Below, piece by piece: positions 1 to 5,548 of a stretch of 7,532 nucleotides of DNA; position 1 is the stretch's first letter; the number at the start of each line of letters is the position of its first letter. The position numbers and the translations under genes were made by a program. Origin of the DNA: Clostridiaceae bacterium (GTDB lineage Bacteria > Bacillota > Clostridia > Saccharofermentanales > DTU023). Location of the stretch: positions 1 through 7,532 of the forward strand of contig DUUZ01000175.1 of the NCBI GenBank assembly GCA_012841255.1. The letters run 5' to 3'. A model generated the notes under the pieces. It made no database searches. It was not told where the DNA came from and was given only the letters and a program-made list of their open reading frames with translations.

Positions 1-673
1 CCACCAAAAAGAGTTCTTCAAAGGCCAGTCTCCTACGGGCCAGGTCGATCTCCCTTTGATTGGCGGGGAAATGAATCCGGCGGAGGGCAAAGTCTGCGGC
101 GGCAAGTTTGGCCTCCTGGCGGATGAGGGCCGGCAGGGATTCCTCAGTAAAAAACCGGGGGTTGGAAAGGGCTGCCTGAACAGCCTGCCGGATATTGGAC
201 TGGTAGAGGCCGGCCGTCAAAGGATAGACCGGCAGGAAGGCAGGGCCCCCGGCCCCGGGTCCCAGGCGCCGGAATTCGGGGTTGGCAAGCGTCCGTCCCC
301 GGCCGGTCTCCAGCTTGCCTCGGAAAACATAGCGTTCTCCCCGGACCAGCTGGTCCCCGATCCAGGGCTGGTTGAACCAAACGGCGGATACGGTCCCCGT
401 CTCATCGGCCAGGCGGGCCCGGATATAGGTCAGCCGGCCCCGGCGGGTCAGGGAGGGGACGTTGTCGACGGAGGCTTCAAAGACGGCCATGTCGCCGTCC
501 CGGAAGGAAGTAATGGTTTTCCGGTCCAGCCAGTTCTCATAGGTCCGGGGCATGAGCCAGAGCAGGTCCCGGATATTCTCTATGCCCAGCTTGCGGAAGA
601 GTTTGGCTCTTTTGTCGGAGATGCCGGGCAGGACCGTCACCGGCTCCGTCAGCCAGACGGAAGGATCAGACAC
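1..673 (-). CDS. recG: ATP-dependent DNA helicase RecG, N-terminal part (cut by window edge)
   Basis: RecG is a cytoplasmic DNA translocase that remodels stalled replication forks and branch-migrates Holliday junctions. Only the first 224 codons are present, reading without a stop to the window's left edge. They cover the N-terminal region and the wedge (OB-fold) domain. Seen: an early helix-hairpin-like stretch VLPGISDKRAKLFRKLGI; then LLWLMPRTYENW; the OB-fold strands with VSAVWFNQPWIGDQLVRGERYVF; LPVYPLTAGLYQSNIRQAV, a typical RecG 'PVYPLT.GL' signature; and IHFPANQREIDLARRRLAFEELFLV, which closes the wedge region before the helicase core. The helicase motifs would lie outside the window. 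The start is GTG at 673, overlapping the nth stop by 8 bases and preceded by a strong AGGAGG at good spacing. Translation is probably coupled to nth. No frameshift is seen in the visible part. Confidence 0.92.
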   Translation of the reverse strand, partial: MSDPSVWLTEPVTVLPGISDKRAKLFRKLGIENIRDLLWLMPRTYENWLDRKTITSFRDGDMAVFEASVDNVPSLTRRGRLTYIRARLADETGTVSAVWFNQPWIGDQLVRGERYVFRGKLETGRGRTLANPEFRRLGPGAGGPAFLPVYPLTAGLYQSNIRQAVQAALSNPRFFTEESLPALIRQEAKLAAADFALRRIHFPANQREIDLARRRLAFEELFLV

Positions 674-1367
674 AGCCCCCCTCCTCCTCCAGGCCGGGGT
701 CCAGGGCCAGGCCGTAGCGGCAGAGGCTGCGGACCGGACATTCAAAGCAGAGGCGGCAGCGGGCCCGGCAGAGGACCCGGCCGTGGGCCACCATGAGATG
801 CCCCCACAGGGTCCAGATATCCCGGGGCAGGGTCTCCATCAGATCCCGCTCAACAATGACCGGATTGTCGCTGGTGGTGAAGCCCAAAAGCCGGCTGATC
901 CGGCCGCAGTGGGTATCGACCACCACCGCCTGCTCCCCGAAGGCGTCCCCCATGATCAGGTTGGCCACCTTGCGGCCCACGCCGGGCAGCTCCATCAGTT
1001 CCTCCCGGCTCCGGGGGACTTGCCCGCCGTGGCGGCCCAGCAGGATGCCGGCCGTTTCCCGCAGGGCCCGGGCCTTGGTCCGGTAGAGGCCGCAGGAGCG
1101 GACGATGTCTTCCACCTCCCCCTGGTCGGCATCGGCCAGGCTTTCCAGGTCGGGATAGCGGTCAAAGAGATGGGGCGTGATCTTGTTGACCCGCTCGTCG
1201 GTGCACTGGGAGGCCAGGATGGCGCCTGCCAAAAGTTCAAAGGGGGACTGGTGGTCCAGGGTACATTCGGCCTCGGGATAGCGGCCAAGTAAAAGCCCCG
1301 CGATTTGTGGGGCTCTTTCCCTCAGGACCGCCTTGCCGGGTTTTCTCCCCTTCATTGCAGTTTTCAC
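666..1367 (-). CDS. nth: Endonuclease III (DNA glycosylase/AP lyase)
   Basis: Nth is a bifunctional base-excision repair enzyme that removes oxidised pyrimidines and cleaves the strand at the abasic site. The 233-residue protein is slightly longer than the usual ~210, mainly through a basic N-terminus (MKTAMKGRKPGK) and an acidic C-terminal tail. Seen: LLAGAILASQCTD (residues 45-57) with the conserved Gln54; the helix-hairpin-helix LPGVGRKVAN (127-136) with the catalytic Lys133; VDTH (150-153) with the catalytic Asp151; and the cluster-binding pattern C-x6-C-x2-C-x5-C at Cys200, 207, 210 and 216, exactly the endonuclease III 4Fe-4S loop. An extra Cys follows VDTH (Cys154). The start is GTG at 1367, overlapping the stop of the upstream HtrA-like gene as GTGA, with GGAGG 7 bases upstream. 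An in-frame ATG at codon 5 is a less well-placed alternative. It is followed at once by recG. Confidence 0.96.
   Translation of the reverse strand: MKTAMKGRKPGKAVLRERAPQIAGLLLGRYPEAECTLDHQSPFELLAGAILASQCTDERVNKITPHLFDRYPDLESLADADQGEVEDIVRSCGLYRTKARALRETAGILLGRHGGQVPRSREELMELPGVGRKVANLIMGDAFGEQAVVVDTHCGRISRLLGFTTSDNPVIVERDLMETLPRDIWTLWGHLMVAHGRVLCRARCRLCFECPVRSLCRYGLALDPGLEEEGGCV
683..690 (-). promoter_or_regulatory. Ribosome binding site of recG inside the nth 3' end
   Basis: On the minus strand GGAGGAGG lies 9 bases before the GTG at 673. It falls within the codons for the Glu-Glu-Glu-Gly-Gly tail of Nth. It fixes the recG start, which would otherwise be ambiguous because the gene begins with GTG inside the upstream gene. 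Confidence 0.7.
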
Positions 1368-2575
1368 GATGATTCCTCCAGCAGATAACAGGTTTTGATG
1401 AGCGTGCTCCCGTCCGAGGGCCGGTAGACCATGATCTCGGCCAGGGCACCCACAGCCTGCTTGTCCATAAAGGTCAGAAGGTCCCGGTTGACCTCCATGG
1501 GCTGGCCGTTGATGCTCTGCAGGATATCCCCCTCGTTGAGGCCGGCCGTGTAGGCGGCGCTCTCCGCCTTGACGGCGCTGATGTAGAGGCCGGCCGGGTA
1601 GCCGAACATTTCCTGCAGGCGGGCCCCGTCCTCATCCCCCAGCACCGTGATGCCCAGTTCAGCCCGGATCTTGACCCCTTCTTCGGGCTCCTCCAGGATG
1701 CGGGCAATGACATCGGAGACCACGGGCGACGGGATGGCATAGCCCAGATGCTGGACATAGATGCGCTTCAGATAGCCGGAAGTCAGGGCCACAACCTGGC
1801 CCTCTTCATTGATCAGGGGGCCGCCGGCATAGACCGGCTGGGTGGGAATACTGGTTTCAATCAGGCCGACGGGTGATCCGTCCTCCTCGTAGGAGGTCCG
1901 GTAAAGGGAGGTGATGTAGCCGGCCGAAAGGCCCCCCTCCTTGATCATGAGCGGGGGGTAGCCGATGCCGTAGACCCGGGAGCCGACGGCAAGACCCGGA
2001 TCGCGGGCCAGGCTGACCGCCGGGAATAGGGTCTCCCCTGCATCCCCGATCTTCAGCACCGCAATATCCACGGTGGACCGGTAGCCGGCCAGGCTGGCCG
2101 GAAAGGCCCGGGAGGTTCCCCGGACATAGATCTTGATGGAGGCACCGGGCAGGAGGCGGCCCCTGTAGTCCAGGGCCCGCTCCATGAGACTGAAGCTGGT
2201 CACCACGATCCCCGACTCATCCACGATGAGTCCGCTCCAGAATTCCTCCCGGGCCGCGTAGAGGGAGGAGGCCGGGATGGACAGCTGGACCGAGACGACG
2301 GCAGGTGCGACTTCCGCGAAAATATCCGCTACTTCATCGGGTCCCGGATCGGGCAGGGTCTCGGGGGGTTCCGACGTACTGCTCGTGCTGCTGGTGGTGG
2401 TCCGGCTGGTGGTGGCAGTGGTCCGGCTGCTGGTGGGGCTGCTTGAATGAGGAGGAGGCAGGGTGGTTTCCTCCGGCTCCTCCGGTTCCCGGGCAGGGCA
2501 GGACAGGGGGACCAGGAGGGCCGCCAGTAAAAACACCGCGATGAGAATGATCAAACCTGCTTTGTCTTTTGTCAT
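1364..2575 (-). CDS. Membrane-anchored HtrA-like trypsin-fold/PDZ protein, probable pseudoprotease
   Basis: The 403-residue protein has the HtrA/DegP layout. There is an N-terminal hydrophobic segment (residues 6-25), a low-complexity Ser/Thr/Pro linker (about 31-79), a trypsin-like domain (about 83-295) and a C-terminal PDZ domain (about 303-398, with PAGLYISAV and LNEGDILQSINGQPM). The catalytic Asp is kept in VDIAVLKI (Asp170). The usual TNNHV site reads TSFSL, placing Ser129 where His belongs, and the usual GNSGGPL site reads VYAGGPL, placing Ala250 where the nucleophilic Ser belongs. The fold signatures around both sites are intact, so this is substitution rather than decay. Peptidase activity is therefore unlikely; a peptide-binding or sensing role outside the membrane is inference. 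Cys26 follows PLS, a poor lipobox, so a membrane anchor is more likely than a lipoprotein. ATG at 2575 is the first possible start after an in-frame stop. Its ribosome site (AAGGGA) is weak and distant. It lies downstream of the sensor kinase, as HtrA-type genes do in walRK operons. Confidence 0.88.
   Translation of the reverse strand: MTKDKAGLIILIAVFLLAALLVPLSCPAREPEEPEETTLPPPHSSSPTSSRTTATTSRTTTSSTSSTSEPPETLPDPGPDEVADIFAEVAPAVVSVQLSIPASSLYAAREEFWSGLIVDESGIVVTSFSLMERALDYRGRLLPGASIKIYVRGTSRAFPASLAGYRSTVDIAVLKIGDAGETLFPAVSLARDPGLAVGSRVYGIGYPPLMIKEGGLSAGYITSLYRTSYEEDGSPVGLIETSIPTQPVYAGGPLINEEGQVVALTSGYLKRIYVQHLGYAIPSPVVSDVIARILEEPEEGVKIRAELGITVLGDEDGARLQEMFGYPAGLYISAVKAESAAYTAGLNEGDILQSINGQPMEVNRDLLTFMDKQAVGALAEIMVYRPSDGSTLIKTCYLLEESS
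1375..1379 (-). promoter_or_regulatory. Ribosome binding site of nth
   Basis: GGAGG on the minus strand sits 7 bases before the GTG at 1367, inside the last codons of the HtrA-like gene. It supports GTG rather than the in-frame ATG four codons later, which has no comparable site in front of it. Confidence 0.6.
2397..2438 (-). repeat. Two-copy 21-bp tandem repeat in the HtrA-like linker
   Basis: Two adjacent 21-base units (2397-2417 and 2418-2438) match at 18 of 21 positions. On the coding strand they encode SRTTTSS and SRTTATT-like heptapeptides of the Ser/Thr-rich linker between the membrane segment and the trypsin-like domain. The unit length is a multiple of three, so copy-number change would keep the frame. 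Confidence 0.65.
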
Positions 2576-2645
2576 CCGTTCAGTTCGTTCCCTTCACACT
2601 CGTTAATCCAAGTCTATCTGCGACATATAGCCTATTTATGAACGG
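2576..2645 (-). other. 70-base gap between sensor kinase and HtrA-like gene
   Basis: This is the only spacing longer than 30 bases between nrdR and recG, and it is noticeably richer in A+T than the flanking genes. I see no convincing promoter with correct spacing and no stem followed by a T run on the coding strand. A weak AAGGGA lies about 13 bases before the ATG. It could carry a secondary promoter or processing site, but nothing in it is decisive. Confidence 0.4.
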
Positions 2646-4181
2646 TCAGGGCCGGGCCACCGTGAAGCGGATCCGGGCGCCGCCCAGGTCTTCCGACCGG
2701 CCGGCATCGATCTGCTGGCCGTGCCTTCTGACCAGGGCCCGGGCGATGTAGAGTCCCAGTCCCGACCCCTCCCCCTGGCGGGATTTGTCGGCCTTGTAGA
2801 AGCGGTCAAAGATGTAGGGCAGATCCTCGGCCGGGATGCCGGGTCCGTTGTCCTCCACACAGACGGTGACCGAGCGGTCCCCGATGTCGGTCGTGACCAG
2901 GATGATCCCCTTGCGGGGGGTGTAGCGGACAGCGTTGCCGATGATGTTGTTGAGGACCCGGGTCAGCTGGGCCGCATCGGCCACGACCCGGACCTCATCC
3001 TGGAAGTGGCGGTCAAAGACCAGTTCCAGGCTGATTCCCTTGTCCGACAGCATGGGTTCAAAGGACTGCTTAACCTGGCGGATCAGGCCGTAAAGGTCGA
3101 AGACCTCCTGCTTCAGGACCCCCGAGTCCTCCATGACCGAGTCGTCGAAAAGATCGTTGATCAGCTGCTCCAGCCGCCCGGTTTCCTCCTTGATGATGCC
3201 CAGGTAGTAATCGAATTTTTCAGGCGGAATGGTGCCGTCCTGCATGGCCGAGATGAAGCCGCCGATGGAGGTGACCGGAGTGCGCAGGTCGTGGGAGACA
3301 TTGCCCAGGAACTCCGAGTGGAGTCCCTCCCGCTCCTCGAACTTGGCGATCAGGGTGTTGAAGGTCCGGACCAGCCGGGTCAGGTCATCCTCCCTGGACC
3401 GGGAGGAGACATCCTCGTATTCGGCCTCGTCCAGGGTCAGGGTCTGCTTGTCGCCGCCCAGGCGGACCCGGGCCGACAGATCTCCGGCATAGACCGAATT
3501 GGCCGTCTTGGCCAGCTGGGAGATGGGCCGGGTGATGTTCCTGGACAGCCAGATGATGATCAGGAGCGAAAGGATGTAGGCGATGAAAAAGGACAGGGGG
3601 ACATTGTGTTCCAGGAAGAAGGCCGCCAGGCCCTGGGGCAGGTGGCGCTTGACCAGGATGATCTCCCCCGTGTAGAGGTCGCCGTGGGAGCCGATGGGGG
3701 CCGAGGCCACCAGCCAGCGGGAGGCGTCCGGCAGAAGTTCGGCAAAGCCCGTCTTGTCGGCCGACTCGCAGTAGACCGTGTGGAGGGCGTTTTGGGCATG
3801 GGCAGGCAGGAGCGGATCGCCGCCGTAATCCGAATCGGGGCTGCCCTCCAGCAGGGAGATGGTCTCGGTCGGGATGCCGGTATGGTAGATGATTTCCCCG
3901 TTGGCGTTGACCACCCAGACAAAGGCGGCCGTGGACCGGGCGGCAAAGGAGATGTGGCCGGTGATGTCCGTGCTGGTAAAGGTCAGGCGGGAGGCGTCCA
4001 TTCTGTTTTCGGTCAGCCAGGCCAGTTCGACGGCATTGCGCTTCAGTTCCTCCTTGCGCTGCAGGTCGGCAGACAGACTGTAGACCGTCCCGTAGGTAAA
4101 GCCCAGCACAAAGAAGATGACCAGGATGGAAAGAGAAATGATCAGGAGGGTGCGCGTGTAGATGGACAGCCGTTTTCTCAC
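2646..4181 (-). CDS. Membrane sensor histidine kinase (HAMP-HisKA-HATPase)
   Basis: The 511-residue protein is a transmembrane sensor that autophosphorylates on His and passes the phosphate to its partner regulator. In order: TM1 (about residues 11-33); an extracytoplasmic domain of about 160 residues (34-194) of unknown ligand; TM2 (about 195-212); HAMP beginning RNITRPISQL (214-); HisKA with the phospho-acceptor His297 in NVSHDLRTP; then the ATPase domain with the N-box NNIIGNAVRYTP (Asn416), G1 box EDNGPGIP (Asp444), F box YIFDRFYKADKSR and G2 box GSGLGLYIA. All catalytic motifs are intact. The HAMP is split by an acidic insert (about 242-263). No PAS domain is present, unlike WalK. It starts with GTG at 4181, overlapping the response-regulator stop as GTGA, so the two are co-translated partners. 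The signal sensed cannot be told from sequence. Confidence 0.95.
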   Translation of the reverse strand: MRKRLSIYTRTLLIISLSILVIFFVLGFTYGTVYSLSADLQRKEELKRNAVELAWLTENRMDASRLTFTSTDITGHISFAARSTAAFVWVVNANGEIIYHTGIPTETISLLEGSPDSDYGGDPLLPAHAQNALHTVYCESADKTGFAELLPDASRWLVASAPIGSHGDLYTGEIILVKRHLPQGLAAFFLEHNVPLSFFIAYILSLLIIIWLSRNITRPISQLAKTANSVYAGDLSARVRLGGDKQTLTLDEAEYEDVSSRSREDDLTRLVRTFNTLIAKFEEREGLHSEFLGNVSHDLRTPVTSIGGFISAMQDGTIPPEKFDYYLGIIKEETGRLEQLINDLFDDSVMEDSGVLKQEVFDLYGLIRQVKQSFEPMLSDKGISLELVFDRHFQDEVRVVADAAQLTRVLNNIIGNAVRYTPRKGIILVTTDIGDRSVTVCVEDNGPGIPAEDLPYIFDRFYKADKSRQGEGSGLGLYIARALVRRHGQQIDAGRSEDLGGARIRFTVARP

Positions 4182-4903
4182 CGTTCGTCGGGATCCTTCA
4201 CCTCAAATTTGTAGCCGACACTCCAGACCGTCTTGATCTGCCAGACCGGCTGGTCGATGATGTCCAGTTTCTCCCGGATCCTCTTGATGTGAACGTCCAC
4301 CGTCCGCTGTTCACCGTAGTAATCCATGCCCCAGATATGTTCCAGGATCTGGTCCCGGGTGAAGACCCGGTTGGGGTTGGAGGCCAGGAAAAACAAAAGC
4401 TCAAGTTCCTTGGGCGGCATGTCGATCTCCCGGTCGCCGATGCGGACGGCATAGCGGATGCGGTCGACCGTCAGGCCGGGGTAGGTGACGATGTCCTTCT
4501 TGTCCCCGCTGCCGCTTCCTGTGGGCAGGGGGGTCCGGGACCGGCGGAGGACCGCCTTGACCCGGGCCAGGAGTTCCTTGGGGTCGAAGGGCTTGAGGAT
4601 ATAGTCGTCGGCGCCCAGCTCCAGTCCGATGATCTTGTCCAGGGTGTCGCTTCTGGCGGTCAGCATGAGGACGGGAACATCCGATTCCCGGCGCAGTTCC
4701 CGCATGATGTCAAAGCCGCTGATGCCGGGCAGCATGAGGTCCAGGATGATGACATGGGGGCTGACGGCCCGGACCATGGGCATGACGGCATCCCCCGTAT
4801 AGCATGAACTGACCTCGAAGCCGTCTTTTTCAAAGTAGAGCTTGAGCAGTTCGCTGATATTCCTGTCGTCGTCCACAATGAGGACACGTTTTGAATCGTC
4901 CAT
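4178..4903 (-). CDS. OmpR/PhoB-family response regulator
   Basis: The 241-residue DNA-binding regulator is controlled by the kinase encoded next. The receiver domain (about residues 5-120) has the acidic pocket VDDD (10-13), phospho-acceptor Asp55 in IILDLMLPG, the switch Thr82 in MLTAR, and Lys104 in ILKPFDP. After a Gly/Ser/Pro linker (124-135), the winged-helix domain (about 138-235) shows the conserved ELELLFFLASNPNRVFTRDQILEHIWG, then RTVDVHIKRIREKL (recognition helix) and the closing WSVGYKF wing. Every residue needed for phosphorylation is present. Length is normal for the family. The ATG at 4903 is preceded by GGAAGGA, and the gene begins 21 bases after nrdR. It resembles WalR/PhoP/ResD-type regulators, but I cannot assign a specific orthologue or its targets. 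Confidence 0.95.
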   Translation of the reverse strand: MDDSKRVLIVDDDRNISELLKLYFEKDGFEVSSCYTGDAVMPMVRAVSPHVIILDLMLPGISGFDIMRELRRESDVPVLMLTARSDTLDKIIGLELGADDYILKPFDPKELLARVKAVLRRSRTPLPTGSGSGDKKDIVTYPGLTVDRIRYAVRIGDREIDMPPKELELLFFLASNPNRVFTRDQILEHIWGMDYYGEQRTVDVHIKRIREKLDIIDQPVWQIKTVWSVGYKFEVKDPDER

Positions 4904-4919
4904 ATTGAATCCTTCCCAC

Positions 4920-4934
4920 CGGGCCTAGGGCCCG
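4920..4934 (-). other. Short GC-rich stem-loop across the nrdR stop codon
   Basis: On the minus strand CGGGCC-CTA-GGCCCG is a perfect 6-base-pair stem with a three-base loop spanning the nrdR TAG stop. No T run follows, so a Rho-independent terminator is unlikely. It could slow decay or affect translation of the response regulator that begins 16 bases downstream. Confidence 0.35.
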
Positions 4935-5431
4935 TCCCACTCGTCCAGGACCTGCGGCCCCCGGGTCCCGTCCGGGTCCTCCTTTTGCAGGAGATCCGAG
5001 ATCTCCCTGAAAAAGGACCGGATGTCGCCGAAGGCCCGGTAGACGGACGCGAAACGGATGTAGGCCACCTCGTCCAGTCCCCGCAGCTGCTTCAAAACCA
5101 GTTCGCCGATCTCGGCCGTGCTGATCTCCCGCTTCAGGGCATTGCCGGCCGCCCGCTCCACCTCGTCGATGACCTCCTCGATCTGCCGGGTGGTCACCGG
5201 CCTTTTCTCGCAGCTCTTCATGATGCCGATCAGCAGCTTCTGCCGTTCAAAGGGCTGGCGGCTGCCGTCCTTCTTGATGACCATGAGGGGCATGTCCTCT
5301 ATTTTCTCATAAGTGGTGAAACGGTTGCCGCAGACAAGACACTCCCGCCGCCTGCGGATGAAACTGCCGTCCTCGGCCGGACGGGAATCGACGACCCGGT
5401 CGTCGTTGGCCTCGCATTGGGGACACTTCAT
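4925..5431 (-). CDS. nrdR: Transcriptional repressor NrdR
   Basis: NrdR binds ATP/dATP and represses ribonucleotide reductase genes at paired NrdR boxes. The 168-residue protein has the family layout: an N-terminal zinc ribbon (MKCPQC at Cys3/Cys6 and CLVCGNRFTTYE at Cys31/Cys34), the basic stretch SFIRRRREC typical of its DNA-binding part, and an ATP-cone domain (about residues 49-139) opening VIKKDGSRQPFERQKL and ending VAYIRFASVYRAFGDIRSF. The length is slightly above the usual ~150-160 because of an acidic C-terminal tail. The ATG at 5431 has GGGAGGAGG about 9 bases upstream. No ribonucleotide reductase gene and no clear NrdR box is visible in the window, so its targets lie elsewhere. It stands directly after ftsZ and before the two-component genes. 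Confidence 0.97.
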   Translation of the reverse strand: MKCPQCEANDDRVVDSRPAEDGSFIRRRRECLVCGNRFTTYEKIEDMPLMVIKKDGSRQPFERQKLLIGIMKSCEKRPVTTRQIEEVIDEVERAAGNALKREISTAEIGELVLKQLRGLDEVAYIRFASVYRAFGDIRSFFREISDLLQKEDPDGTRGPQVLDEWDGP

Positions 5432-5471
5432 GGAAGCTGCCTCCTCCCGGTGATTGCTGTACGTAAGACGA

Positions 5472-5527
5472 CCGGATCAATTGACCCGGCCGCACTTGCT
5501 TTTATTCAAGAGACAAGCCCTGCGGCC
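5472..5527 (-). promoter_or_regulatory. Two overlapping inverted repeats in the nrdR leader
   Basis: The 117-base ftsZ-nrdR gap holds two structures. On the minus strand the first is GGCCGCA...TGCGGCC (5521-5527 with 5488-5494), a 7-bp stem extended inward by CTTG/CAAG after a GGG bulge. The second is CCGGGTCAATTGATCCGG (5472-5489), a near-perfect 18-base palindrome with a TCAATTGA core. They share two bases, so the outermost pairs cannot form together. Neither is followed by a T run. They could be an operator, an RNA processing site or a weak attenuator ahead of nrdR; the sequence does not decide. Confidence 0.4.
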
Positions 5528-5548
5528 GTCTTCCAAATCCTTAATCTG

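Noticed and set aside
56..1292. Two 246-codon plus-strand frames opposite recG and nth
   Set aside because: They overlap each other and lie opposite genes with clear motifs. Their Pro/Gly/Arg-rich translations are composition artefacts.
1364..2575. Lipoprotein signal in the HtrA-like protein
   Set aside because: Cys26 is preceded by Pro-Leu-Ser, without the Leu expected at position -3, so a simple membrane anchor is more likely.
2721..4214. A 497-codon open frame on the plus strand opposite the sensor kinase
   Set aside because: It mirrors the kinase gene, whose catalytic motifs are all intact, and its own translation resembles no known protein.
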